Assembly: GCF_000204055.1 (NCBI RefSeq)
Contig: NW_006768790.1
Coordinates: forward strand, 451,534-515,533
Reading direction: 5' to 3'
Length of the DNA stretch: 64,000 nt
Origin: Melampsora larici-populina 98AG31
Taxonomy: Eukaryota; Basidiomycota; Pucciniomycetes; Pucciniales; Melampsoraceae
The position numbers were made by a program, and so were the translations under genes. The notes below the pieces were generated by a model. The model had not been told where the DNA came from. It searched no databases and saw only the letters and a program-made list of their open reading frames with translations. Below are positions 10,992 through 23,500 of this stretch, one piece after another. Numbering within the stretch: position 1 is the first letter of the stretch; every line of letters starts with the position of its first letter.

Positions 10992-11675
10992 GATTGGTGA
11001 CGCTGGAACGAGGAATCAAACATGTCCATCCCAAGTCTATAAAGCTCTTAGGAACACCGGAGCGAGGAAGACAACCACAACCTGCGAGTGTCACTGCCAA
11101 CATAGATGCCTCGGGTTGCGGAATCCGAGGCATCATTGGAGGTAAAACCTCGGACAAGGTCTGTCCAAGGTTTTTGTCCAAGGTAATCTTCTGCGCTGGG
11201 AATTGCCTTGGATCAAAACCTCGGACAGCTTCTGTCGGAGGTTGGTAATCCAATAATACCTCGGATTGAAAAATCCGAGGTAAATATGTTGGTGGTGTGT
11301 AATAGGAGACTGTGGCAGGACGTGATTAGTCCTGCCCTGGATTAGCTGATTAGTCTTAGATGAGTCTGAGTTCTATAGATGACTCTCTCTCCTCTTTTCC
11401 GTTACTTGATAATTTGAGATTCTCCTCACACTCTCACTGTTTCCTCTTAAGACCTCTTCTCCGCCCGTGTTCAAGAGGAGATCCCTCCGAAGAGGTTCTC
11501 TAGGACTCAGACTCATCTAAGACTAATTAGCTAATCCAGGGCAGGACTAATCACGTCCTGCCACGGTCTCCTATTACACTCGCAGGCTGTGGTTGTCTTC
11601 CTTGCTCCGGTGTTCCTAAGAGATTTCTAGACTTGGGATGGACATAATCGATTCCTCGTTCCAGCGTCACCAATC
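10992..11675. mobile_element. Foldback (long inverted repeat) element, with a nested MITE
   Basis: Outer arms 10992-11090 and about 11577-11675 are inverted copies at roughly 90 percent or better (GATTGGTGACGCTGGAACGA at the tip). The inversion continues from 11298-11374 against 11501-11579 (TAATAGGAGAC, GGCAGGACGTGATTAGTCCT). The two left-arm pieces are separated by a 206-bp insertion. Without it the element is about 475 bp with arms near 180 bp. No clear target duplication is visible at the outer ends. It sits at the 3' side of the decayed CACTA transposase, directly after its MHNLL block. Confidence 0.85.
11092..11297. mobile_element. 206-bp CACTA-type MITE, TSD TGT
   Basis: The ends are inverted: CACTGCCAACATAGATGCCT at the left, and CACCACCAACATATTTACCT reading inward from the right. 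The 3-bp TGT is duplicated at 11089-11091 and 11298-11300. The opposite arm of the host foldback element contains the uninterrupted sequence with a single TGT, so the empty site is visible in the same window. The interior has several CCTCGG/CCGAGG hairpins. CACT(A/G) ends with a 3-bp TSD are typical of the CACTA/EnSpm superfamily. Confidence 0.85.
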
Positions 11676-11687
11676 CTCAAGTAAATT

Positions 11688-13610
11688 ATGCATCAAGTCT
11701 AAAACTTGATATTCAATGATGTTCCAGTAGTCTAGTTATATAAGTACAGAGTAGCGTACTCCGTGGGTCTTGAAGATCTTCTTTCGCTCCTTCACTGTCT
11801 TTGCATCTCGAGCCTTGCGTGCCCATTGGGTATGCTGGCACCATGTACGAGGCGGCCATGAAGTTTTGTCAGGGTTGTTGATATCTTTCTTGGTGAGAAG
11901 GCAAAACGAACAAAAGAATGTAGCCATTGCACTAGGGAAGCCAAGGCATTGGCGGAGAGAGGGTATATCAGCTACAAATATCAATAGCGCTGCTCATATA
12001 AGGCGTCCATTCTTGTAATTGTGAGTCCGAGAGATGAGCAATCCAGAAGACCATAGCGATTGAAGTTCCGTGACAAGTGGCTGAAGTATCCAGTTCATCT
12101 GCTCAAGAGAAGGCTCGCAAGGCCCAGGCACAATTCCAACCACAAAGATGTTTTCAGGTTGATGTTGGAGTTCAGGAGGCAAGCCAAGACAAACTAATAT
12201 AACAAAGGTGATTGGAGTGTGATGTCCACTTTGCTTATTACCAAATGGATTGATTGCATCAACAAAGAGAGCAAATGTCAAATGGCTAGCGTTCGCCTTA
12301 AATTGTGTCCCATCAGGACCAAGAAACTCCTTCCAAAGCCGGGATTGATATATATGATGGTTTTCAGCCGTTGGATCATACGGCTTGGAAGATCCAGATA
12401 ATGTTGTTTCAAGCAATTCCTGAATCTGCGGGTGGGAAAGAAGACGGGAAATCCAATTGGAGAGCTTCTGGAATGCATAATGTTGAGCTGGCTTTTCGTG
12501 GCCACGGACATACTTCAGAAGAGGCTCGCCGCAAATTGTCTCCATAAAATCGGGATCAGAGACCAAGTCTTCTGATGGTAAGGAGTCACTGTTGTTGTTT
12601 GGATTGACAGACTCAGGAGGACCTCCAGGGATTTTTGCAATACAATGTTGACATCGAGTTGGAGCAAGCGCCTCCGGGTACATAGCAAAACACAAATTGC
12701 AGCAATTCATAAACGTGAGCACTGGATCCAACTCCAACCATCCAAATGTGGTAGTGACTGAGCTTGGGATATGCTTGAGAGTTTTAGCTTCTTCCAGCAA
12801 AAGTTGACGGTTTTGAGACTTAGTTCGCAAGATTCCATACATGGTCAAAAGCTCAATTGTGACGCTTTGAACATCCAGAATCCACTTTGTTATTGAATTC
12901 AAAGATCTTCCAAATATGTCAAGAATTGCTGTGGTGAGAGCCACATGAAGAATAAGAGGATTGATGTGTTTCAATTCAAAAGTATAGAAACGGTCTGTTG
13001 AAGATAATGACATCAAACATTAACCAAAAACAAGACTTCGAAGATTGGACGGCAAAAATAAGTATTCAAATGGACACATACCACAATCAAAGACCATCTG
13101 GCCAGAAACTTTTGCTAAAACTGCTTCACTGCACGTTTTAGTAGACTCTTGCTGGGAATTGATGGGATAAGATTCAGCAGAGGCGTTGATAGATTGATCT
13201 TGATGCTTGGATGGACTGGCATGGCTTGGAGGATGGTGATCGGAGGTATCTGTATTTGTCCAATGTTTGCTTTGTTGATGTGACTTAGAATTTAGACCCG
13301 GAGAATATGTTGATGCAAGATCTAATTGTTTTAACGCAAGAAGCAGTTCTTCCTGAGCAAAAGACCTCTTGTCTTGCGTAGAAGAGCTTGAGGCTTCATA
13401 TAAGTGACCAGTTGAATGAGGTGGCTCAGTTAGATTGTTGCAAAAGTCGGCTCGTTGATGGGCAGCACAAGTCTCCGGTAAAACTTCAAGACCTGCTTGG
13501 TAGGTTCCATTGGCGTCCAGGTATACTTGCTCACCGCAGTGTTAGGTTGTACAAAGACATACAACTCTATGGGGTTGGTGGGTCAGACTTTGGCACGGAG
13601 GCATGGAAAT
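11688..13610 (-). pseudogene. Tnp2-type CACTA transposase, N-terminal part, decayed
   Basis: The upstream exons (about 13610-13085) read CGEQVYLDANGTYQAGLEVL and a Ser/Gln-rich linker ending at a GT donor near 13082. The main exon (13016 downward) contains blocks that match Tnp2-like transposases: FALFVDAINPFGNK, ILVCLGLPPELQHQPENIF, GIVPGPCEPSLEQMNWIL. After TGA at 11996-11994 the same frame goes on with FVADIPSLRQCLGF, FCSFCLLTKKDI and KTHGVRYSVLI, then a TAA, then LDYWNIIEYQVLDLMHNLL up to the foldback insertion. At the TGA the family context favours Arg. The rest of the catalytic region is missing, so the copy is dead. Confidence 0.75.
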
Positions 13611-14263
13611 AGTACAATCAAGAACTGAAAAAGATGAATTTCACGTGTGGTCTTACGCAATAAGAAAATGGGAGTCCGATGTCATCAAAGGGTTGAAGAT
13701 CTCCCAGGAAATCCTGAATTGATAAGGGGGCGTGAGAATTTTCCGAACATCATTTTGCGAACAACAATGTCCGTAAAAAGTGGTGTTCGGAAAGTTCCAC
13801 TTTCCCCCGGACAAAGTGAAATTTTACAGACATTCCATTATTTCAGAAGTCCGCAAAAGGAAGTTACGCAAAATATTGTATGTAAAATTGGATATTGAGA
13901 GTCCTAAATGTGGAATTTCCCAAACTTTAACAACCAACGTTTATATTTTGTAAAAAGTGAAGCACGCAAAACTGTATAATGATTCCCAAAAGTACAATTT
14001 CCCGAGCGTTCGTTCACAAACATTATGGTTTGTGAAAAATGGTGTTCGGAAAAGTCAATTCCGGGCCATTATCTGAAGACTTTTACAGACATTATTTCAT
14101 TACGGTCACGGACAATTTTTACAGGTTGAACTTGGGTAAAAAAAAAGGGGAAAAAATTGAAAGAACAAACACGTATGTATCACTGTAAACATCATTCAAC
14201 TTCCCCAATTTGGCAGAGGAAAATGATTAATAGTACAGTTTTTCATAAAAGAATCTAATACTG

Positions 14264-14720
14264 CACACCTGGGCCATTTCACCCACACTACATATGTGCA
14301 GCAAGCTAAGTCAATAGTTGTCTATCATGTACATACAGGTCTGCTCAGTTTTTTGCCCATCAGAATAAATAAATCACATGTTATACCACATGTAACTTTT
14401 TCGACTTTGAATTTTTTTTCCCAAAAATTCACTACATATAATTCTGTAGCTGCTCAGGCAATATTGTTGAAGCTATGTCTTAGTAACAGAAAGTGTGTTA
14501 CATGCAGTTGAGTTGATGAGATCACACCAAAACATTGAGTCAGTGTATGTAGTCAATCTTTTGGAAGCTTTTTTCAATCTGAAAGAAGTTACAGCATGTA
14601 TTACATATGAATAACTTGTCCTGATGAGCAGATAACTGAGCAGAACTGTATGTACATGATAACCACATATTCACTGAGCCTGCTACACATATGTAGTGTG
14701 GGTGTTATGGCTCAGGTGTG
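14264..14720. mobile_element. Inverted-repeat MITE inside the MULE, about 457 bp
   Basis: The left arm begins CACACCTGGGCCATTTCACC. The right arm read inward begins CACACCTGAGCCATAACACC. They match for about 105 bp, with strong blocks CCCACACTACATATGTG and TATCATGTACATACAG, then weaken toward the centre. No clean target duplication can be fixed. It lies in the 3' subterminal region of the MULE, downstream of its gene. Confidence 0.8.
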
Positions 14721-14932
14721 GAGTGATAGACCATTTTATGACAAATCATACTCCCAATCATTTTTCCCTGCCCACTTGGGGAACCCGAATAATGTCTGCA
14801 GTGTATGACTATAAATGACTGTAGCGAAAAGGGAAATAATGATATTTTGAAAGCAAGAATAATCAAAGAGGGAAAATGACGGAAAAGTAACCCAAAACAA
14901 GAACAAAGAAAAAGCAAGAAGAAAGAGGTAGA

Positions 14933-17900
14933 CTACATCTTCTGCTTCTTACGCTTTGACTTCCGCACCTTGCCACTCGCCTTTGACTCTTGGCTGCTCC
15001 CTTTGACAGGCTCATCCAAGTCTTCCGCCTGAACCTCGTTCACATCAACGATGGTCCAACCTGTCCAACCTTTCCGTTTTTTTTTGGTTTTTTCTGGTCA
15101 CAAAAAAGAAAATGGTGAGCGGAAGAAGGACCAAAATCAAGCTCTACAAATGCACACCAGTATCGGTGCCAGAGTTGCCACTTGGGTGGGTGCCAGCAGC
15201 CTCATCAGCTTTACGCTTCTTCCCCGTAACCTGCTTGACAGTGTTTACAGTCCCTACATATATGTGAATTGATGCAAAATAAGTAATACAACAACAACAG
15301 AAGAAATGTGAAAAAACCGACCTGTGTGTTCTTCGTCTACGTTTTCATCCTTTCCATCAGACTTATCAGCCTTACGCATCTTCTGTGTTGCACCTGATTC
15401 TGCGTTTCCATCCAAACAATCCTTACGTACACTCTGCTTAAACTTCTTGGCTACAGTGGAGTGAGTACCGCGCGCTTTGTCGTCGGAGGAGCTATCTAAG
15501 CCGCGTTCCTCCGCAGTCAGGTTGTCTTTAGCCTTTTGTTTGGTGATCTTGCGCGCCGGTTTCTTCACCTTGACTTTAGCCTTCAAAGTCCCTATTCCTA
15601 TTACAAACAAAACACGGATTAAGATTAAATCATGAAATCCAAAGAAAATGAAAACAGCCTACCAATCTGGGGTTGTCCATCTGGAAGTTGTACCTCTACG
15701 TCGGACAAAAACAAATCTTCCAAATCGACTCCCTTCAGAAGTTCCTCGCTCACACCGACAGGGTCCTGATTCTGCTCATCTTCCAATCTTCAAAGTCTAT
15801 GTTGAATTTCCGGTGCGGTTGACTCCAATCCTTTCTGAGAAAATGGCAGGTCGCCTTCGTGGTTGTCCCCGAATTCTTTTTGAATCTTGACATTGGCTGT
15901 TTCTATTATCAATGCCTCGGCAGTTGTTGGAGCTTGAGAATACATTACCCAGTGTGTATCAGCCACTGCCCCTCCAATAGATGTCAGTTCCCGACTCTCC
16001 AATGTAGCAATGCCTTCATTGATAAGGTCATTGTGATACCATACACCTGAAAGACCCCCAACTGTACGCACTACCTTGCACCAGTAGTGTCCCCTTGCAT
16101 AGAATCCACGAGCCCGCATCCAGTAGGTGACACCGTGCAGCGTGAGTTCGTAAGGTAGATAGCATTCGTCAGTCATTTTCTTCGCTTCTTCAGGCTGCGA
16201 GGCTGTTAAGGTAAGCACATCAATCAGCAAGTATAGATGAGGTGGTGCTGGTTGAAATTCAATACGTGTCCTTTCAAACAAGGGTGGTGCTCGTCGTGGT
16301 TGAGTCGAGTTGGCGTCTTTATTGACGGGGCAGGTCAGACAGTGACGAGCGGAGATACGTCGAAGGCCTTCTTCAGATGTCAAACGCTGTAGAAGCTCCG
16401 GCGTATCTGAGTATGCAATTGACAGAATATATCAACCACCAACACCATAATATTCAGGCGTGAGAGCAATACAATCCAATGGAATATTCTCATTGGTAAC
16501 ATGCGCGAAACTTTCAGAGCAGACTAGCTTGCGTTGACGTGCGATTCGGAATAGCTTCTGAGTTATTGCGGGCGCTTGAGGTTTAGACTGTAGGCCTTGA
16601 ATGTCAAATAAGGCTTCAAAATATTGTATAGCAGAAGCATACTCGTCATACTTGAATCCACCAGGGTAAACCTTCTGGATCGCCGCGTGAATTTTGTTTT
16701 GACCCAAGGAGAGAATTTGCCGTATGCTGCCGGACTGATGGACTTCCCAGGTCGCTCGTGAGGAAAATATATTCATCAACTTGTTGAATATATGAACTGA
16801 AACCCCCTTGGACCCGGTGAACCAATATGGAGTGTATAACGCGTACAGGCACTCGGACATTGAATTCATCCAGCACCGGTTCTTTCGAGTGGGAAGCAAG
16901 GAGCTTTGGAAGCCTTGAAAAGTCGTAACTGGGTTACGGTCCACGTTGACAGAGCCTTTAGGTCTGCCACCTTTATTAGATTTCTTTCCAAGCAAAGCTT
17001 CAGTGGTGTCCGGTGGTCGTCCATCATTCTTGGTCTCACAGCGGTTTCGAGCTTTCTTGGCCCACCCAAGAATCTGTGCGACTTTCTCATAGTTCTTAGT
17101 CAAACCATAAGCTATTGAAACTCCTCGTCACAGGTCATGGTAGTCTCTCTCGAGGCTCATGACCAAAGCGTAGAGCTGGACGAGCCCGACTTGGATGGTA
17201 CAATTACCTTCACTACAATTGAATAAGTGAATAAATAACGGAAGAACAATGAGGTGGTTAAAGAGGACAAAAGACGCATGAAATCATGTAATAAACCCGG
17301 TGCATTGATTCCTGCGCGTTGGTTGTCTCAGCCATATCATTGTCAAGGTCGTCATCGTCGATTTGTTTGCGCCTGGATTTGAACAGCATGGCCTGCACGT
17401 CGGATGCTTGCCACCAATTGATCCACCTTTTGGCTTTGGGGAACTTGCGGTGTAATAAATCAACCTTGACATCAAAAGAATCTTCTCCAGATGTGTTCGG
17501 GTCACAGAGACTCATGGCGAGATCCTCGAATTCTCTCTGTAATGGGAGCGAACAGTGTGGCCTAGTCAGGATCCGGAAAATTGTAGATTAAGATAATTAA
17601 AAAGAAAACCAACCTCGTATCCCCTTGCGATGATGGCATTGTTTCTCTTCACACGAGTGACCTGAGCACAAAAGTGCTCCTTGCACCCGGTCAACTTGGA
17701 GATTGCAACATTACGGTCCGACTCATTAAAGACCTTCATGTAAGCCCCAATGAAACCATTTTTTTGTGCCATAGAAAAGTCAACACATTGTCGAACCAGT
17801 GTGTCACACTCGGAAATGGAAAATTGCGAGTCTTTGATTTGTTGCAAGAGGGTGGTGAAATGCGCCAGATAATGGTCATCTGTCAGCCCATTCATCCACG

Positions 17901-19349
17901 TGAGTTGAATGGGAATCCAACGATGGAGGACCTCATTGTACATTGAAGTCGAAAGAAGGTACCCGTTCACAAAGAACTTGTACGTGACGTCCGACAGTAG
18001 GCCGCCTTTGTACACACCACCGTCGACGCGTGTGAGAAGCTGTTCCGCCATCCATTCCGTTTGGAATGTCATGTGAGTCATCTTGGGCATAAAAGATGTT
18101 GAAATCACACGAAGTCCTCGTCTGAAAAAGGAAGAAAAATCCAATAGAAAGAAAAGTCAATTGAATTGCTTTTCATTCAGTTGTGAACGTCAATTTGCTT
18201 ACTCGACCCAGTGAATCATGTCTAATACAAAGCTGTCGCCTCCACCGGGATTATGCCATGCTGCACCAAAAGAATACGGCGGTAATATCCTAGGCGATGC
18301 AAATTGCTCAGTGCCGGATGAATGTCGGTAGATGTCGTTATCGCAGTCTTTCCTGCGGGAGCTTGCCCAACCTGAATGTTACATGCAGATGATAAGTTAC
18401 TTATTTACTTTTCGATGGAAAGATGGAAAGGAACAACTTAGAAACATAAAACTTACCTTGTGTTGTAATGGTCCCAGATCGGGATTCTCAACCACCTTTA
18501 GTGCAAAGGTTGCTAAGGCCAGCTTGTCGGGTTTGCTACGCCGTGGCCATGGATGCTTGTGAATACCTGAGTGTCGGACGATGACCCATCCAGATGGAAG
18601 GTGCTCGTCCACTCGGCAAATCGTACCAACGCATGGTACCAGGCGAAGATAATCTGGGCACATCGCCGCCGGGCATTTATGGGATCTGTTTGCAAAGATT
18701 TTGATCAATTAGTAAGTGGTGTGTAACCAAGTCTGACGCTAAATAAATGTACTCACTTGGTTTCCCACTCGGCTCTCTTGGAATTGGATGTGGGAGGCGC
18801 GCCAAGAAAGTCGCAGTCGCGATTATTGCACATTGTTACACCTAGGCAGGTGAACCGGACAGTTCGCCAGTCAAATCCTTCCTTTTTACCCCCGCCAGAA
18901 GTAGTACTAGAGAAACCGAAAGAACACCAGTTGGTATACGTTCGGTTGGGTTGTTTGACAAAGACAGTCGAGCCATTGGGAAGTAGAGGGTAACCTTCAG
19001 CATCGAGAGTAGTGCCGTGATCAATGAAGGTTTGAAAGCCCGGGCGATCAAATGGTAGGCCAAAAGTTTTTTTGCCTTTTTTGCCATGTTTCTTACGTTG
19101 ACTACTTGAATTACTATTTGAATTACTATTCTTGCTGGTCTGAGAAGAGGGTCCAGTTGGTTCGTCTTCATCTTTGTGATTTTCGGATAAAGATTGCCCT
19201 TTACGTAATTCAAGGTCCTGTTCTCTTGCAATAGCAGACCATTTGGAATCGTAGCCGTCGTCGTCCTTGTCGTGGGTCTCAGAGCCCTCTTCCTCAGAGT
19301 CAGAGCCTTTAAAGTAGTCGCTCGGCCACTCGGTTTCGGATTCGGACAT
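14933..19349 (-). pseudogene. MULE transposase fused to USP-type deubiquitinase (multi-exon, few lesions)
   Basis: The start ATG at 19349 opens an acidic Ser-rich N-terminus (MSESETEW). A Cys/His finger of WRKY/GCM1 style follows (CLGVTMCNNRDCDF, then CPAAMCPDYLRLVPC...HSGIHKHPW). The transposase core lies at about 18360-17258: VGQAPAGKTA, GGGDSFVLDMIHW, PKMTHMTFQTEWMAEQLL, KGCKEHF-like and ATTNAQESMHR-type blocks. After an intron it continues through LVQLYALVMSLERDY into an AT-hook-like GGRPKGS, then a peptidase C19 domain. The Cys box is NRCWMNSMSECLYALY and the His box is GHYWCKVVRTVGGLSGVWYHND. The tail is Lys-rich and ends at 14933. Lesions seen are TGA at 17130-17128 and a likely frameshift near 18255. 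Splice sites are inferred. USP enzymes remove ubiquitin; here one would travel with the transposase. Confidence 0.7.
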
Positions 19350-20533
19350 GTCGGATGTAAGTTTTTTGAAAAATCTGTGAGATGAGTTGAGATGACTTGA
19401 GAATTCTTTCAACAATTCGATTGAGAATTAGAGAGTTTTTTTTCAAAATCAAGATGAAAACCAATTAAGGAAAAAGAAAATTTGAAGCAAGCGTTTTGGA
19501 AATTTAAAATATTAGTGTTGCGTTTGCAGAGAATGATTTATATTAGATTTGATAATGTGAATAAATGTGCGATGAGGTAGTTTGTTTGATTATAACAAGA
19601 GAAGAGATTGTTTGCTTGAATATGACCAGAGAAACAACAAAAACGACTGATAATGGCCAGTTGTTCATCCCAAAGACTTCCTCTACAACGCCGTGAACCA
19701 CCTTTAGTGGGGCTCAAGACTTCCTCAACATTAATCCACAAACGAAGGCGGTTAACGGTCTTCCTCAGGATGTTCAAACCGAACGAAGGCCGGTAACGGT
19801 CTACGTTCAAGACCACCTTCAGTGGCATGCAAAACTGCGTAAAAGTGCCCAGTAAAGCCACCTTCAGTGGCCCATGGGAGTTTGTTTGGATAAGTAATGG
19901 ATCCGCACGGTTGTTTTCAATTTTACGATGAGTGGTTTGCAACCTTGTTGGTGGTCTGTGAAGTGACGGATGTAAAATTCGACAATGTGCCGGTCTGTGA
20001 TACAATTCCGGACAATGTTTTGTGCGATCTCGGATGGTCGGGTGTGTAAGCATGGAAAAGTATATACTGTATGCACATGTAATCAATTTTTCAGGACTTT
20101 AATTTCCGACTGTTGTGTTACATACAACCTAAAATTTGAGATTGTATGTAAAAATTCACTTTCTCCAGGCAAAAGTACATTTTTGCGAACATCACTCTTT
20201 GCGAACATTGACGTACGTAAAACATAGTTCGGAAAAATACACGATCCCATTGATAAGTGGCCTGTGTGACTTTCCATCCTCACATCACCCAGATGTCATA
20301 AAAGGATTGATGATCTCCTAGGATATTGTATACTGCCAATAAATACATCAAATGATATATTTACAAGCCGGTTGTGCACAAATCTCATACCCTGGTGACT
20401 ATATAGATACACAATCTTTCAACTTGCTCGTATGATCACTTCAACTTCCGCATCAAGAATAAGTCTCATCATTTTTCCACCGGCTTTTTGAAAAATCATC
20501 ACTCCTTTTCATTTTCAAATTATCTGATCATTC

Positions 20534-23500
20534 ATGCCGCCCAAACGTCCCAAGCTTCCAACTAGTAGTAGTAATACACGGGTCCTCCGCAGTCAACATG
20601 TTGATGTCGCTGCTCCTAGGGCTCCTCGCAAGGCTAAGAAGGTCACACCAGTCCGGCAAAGAGATGAAAGTGTTTCACAATCAGAATCTAATGAATGTAC
20701 ATACATACCACTTTCCCATGTTTCTCCTCTCCGCTCAAGACTAATTTGTTTTGCTGTGACACAGCTTCCGAGAACGCAGAAGAAGTGGCGGTGCCATGTC
20801 ACAAAAGGACCCGGGCCAGGTTGCTCGAAATTCTTGGCAAGAAAGTGAAGAAGAAACTGCGGCTTTCAACTTTCCGGAAGCCACTGACACTACCACCTCT
20901 ACCTGAAGATTTCATAATCAACCGTCCTTCAAATCAACAGGTTGACTACAGTGAATACACCAGTACCGAGCTAATTGACATGCTACATACCGTAGGAGTA
21001 GATACTAGAGGTTTTGACCAAGGCAACCTTTTGCAAAGTTGCCACTCATACACCGACTTAAGTGAGCAAGATGCGTAATTATAACGTGAGCTCTGCTAAC
21101 GACTCAACTATATACTTTATCTAGTCATTCCTCCCTCCCCCGCAAATTTGAACTTTGGTCAACCTTCAATACATCAAAATCTTTTGACTATTCATGCAAG
21201 ACCCCAGCAAAAACCACTCTTGATATAACTATCCAACAGGGTAGGTTTGTATCGACATACAACTTTTGAATATGTAGAGTAGTTGACCATTTAATGTTTT
21301 TTTTTCAATTCACTAGAGACATCTACACACATACCCGAGAACACCAGGACTAATACAACTGAAGCTGGCCCTTCAGTCTCCTTCCTTCCAAGCTTAGAAC
21401 ATCGCCGTTTTCTATACCCTCGACCACTTCCTACCAACCTTCCATCAACCGCTTCACTGTTGAAAACAGCTTGCAATAAAGGGAAGTCAAAAGCAAAGTC
21501 AACAACCTCTTCTCAGTCTGATTGGGCACCATCAGAGGGCATTGCAAACGACTTCGATTGTGACTCAGATTCCAAAATTCCCCCAGCTCCAAACTTCGGA
21601 GAACAAACCACGTCTTCCACTCATAGACCCGCAGACAACACCCGAAAAGACAGGTAAGTGAATACTCTGTTCAAACTCAGCCCTTGAAGAATATTTGAAG
21701 AAACATGAATTGAATTGTTCAAAACTTTCCCCACAAAGCTCGACGACTCCCAACAACAGACCATTGGATTTAGACACTCTTCATATTCTCCTGATACAAA
21801 GTAACCAGAAGGTGGAATCGCTCAAGACCAACTCAAAAGCCTTGACTCAAGTGGTACACAATTTAGCTGGTGTGTATGCCAAACAAGGTACTCCTCAACC
21901 AAAAAGATGTGGTGGCCGCACAGCGGTAAGTTCTTGATCTGTATACCACATGAACCTAATCAATGCATCAAGCATCTGATCACATAAGTTTTTTCTTGAT
22001 CTTTGTAGGATCTTATGCGGTTTCACATTGATACTTTGATTGGACTACCGGAAGGTTCAAAACTTCCATCTGCAGCAAATCCAACACAGACCAGTACAAC
22101 GACCTCACCAGAAGAACCTTCTACCAGCGGCACTGAAGAAAACCTCGATCCATGCTTCCCACACAAGTACAGGCCTGGGCATAAAGACGCAACTCCTCAG
22201 CAAATTCAGATCATGCACCAAATGCTTGCAGACGTTGGTATTTCAAGTTTCCGTCTCGACTTCAAGAAATCAATGACCACACAGGAAAACCGATGGGTGT
22301 GGAATGACTGCTTAAATATCTTTCATAAGTTGAATGTGGGGAGTATAAGGTTGTTTCTGTCGGTGGCAAGAATGAGACCTTCATCAAAAAGTGCTTGGAT
22401 ACCTATGTCCAATTGCTATCAAAGAGGTAAGCTCATAATCTCTTTCTAGTCACTACTGAACTTGCTGAACTTGCCTATTGTGTTGAGAGTCCTGAGGGAT
22501 GGTGGAAAAGACTCTGGATCAGAGATTTTCCTCTCTCTTGTTTGTGATCTCTCTCTCTGGGCCTAGACTTTTCCCGCTAGGCCCGGGCCTTCGAGTCTTT
22601 GACCCTTGGGGCCTTTCATCCTCAGTCCTCATGGAACTAACGGATACTGTCGTGCCTTTGGGCATCCGTCACATTCAGATCATGCACCAAATGCTCACAG
22701 ACGTTGGCATTTCAAGTTTCCGTCCTGACTTCAAGAAATCAATCACCTCACAGGAAAACCGATGGTTGTGGAATGTCTGCTTAATTATCTTTCATAAGTT
22801 AGTTTAATGTGGGGAGTATAAGGGTGTTTCTGTCGGTGGCAAGAATGAGACCTTCATCAAAAAGTGCTTGTATACCTATGTCCAATTGCTATCTAAGAGG
22901 TAAGCTCATAATCTCTATAATATTCCCAGGCCTCTATGTGGAGCTTACTCTGTACATGACATATGGTGTCAATTGTCCTATTTCTAGATTTTGTTTGCAA
23001 TCTTGGGATGCTGAACGACTGACAAAAGCGCAAAGCAGAGTGCAATAATGGTCTAGGCTCTGCCAGGCGAGTATCTTCACCTTCAATTCATTTTCCGAAT
23101 AACTAATCAGTTGTACACATCCTCTGCATACCCGAATAAAGCTGAAGAAATTGAGAGACAAAGCAATCTTCTCAAAACCGGATCAGCTTTTCAAGCTCGC
23201 CAAAATCATGCAAGATGCTTGCAGTGACGACGAGACTGACCAGGAAGAAATCAGCAAAGGGCAACAAAGGAATGGACTTGGCTGCCTAGTTTGAGTTCTC
23301 AATTGGCGTAGCAAAAAGTTAACATGTTTGTGTATTCTCCTAGATGAATACGTGGAGCAAAGAAAGGCTAGTATTCCCAAGGTGGTTGGAAAGAAGCCTG
23401 GTCGCCCTCTACGACCTCGAGTCCGCCAAGAAAATGCGCCTAACAGCACTATATTAGCCCCACCGGGACTACCTATTGACTGCTACTGCTCAACCTGGCT

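Larger units (their letters stand above)
13727..20248. mobile_element. Complete Mutator-like element (MULE), 6.5 kb, 9-bp TSD
   Basis: The left end starts GGGGCGTGAGAATTTTCCGA. The right end, read inward on the minus strand, starts GGGATCGTGTATTTTTCCGA. Similarity continues, diverged, for about 105 bp (13727-13835 against 20140-20248), with repeated motifs such as TGCGAAC, GTTCGGAAA and ACAAAGTGAA. The 9-bp ATTGATAAG flanks both ends exactly (13718-13726 and 20249-20257), the TSD length expected for Mutator. Inside is one minus-strand transposase-USP gene plus non-coding subterminal DNA. Confidence 0.85.

Noticed and set aside
13678..20326. LTR-like direct repeats flanking the MULE
   Set aside because: Only 35 bp, 5 mismatches, unequal distances from the element; TIRs and a 9-bp TSD explain the boundaries.
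22550..22669. rRNA or tRNA fragment in the GC-rich spacer
   Set aside because: Hairpin words are present but no cloverleaf, no A/B box order and no recognisable rRNA segment.
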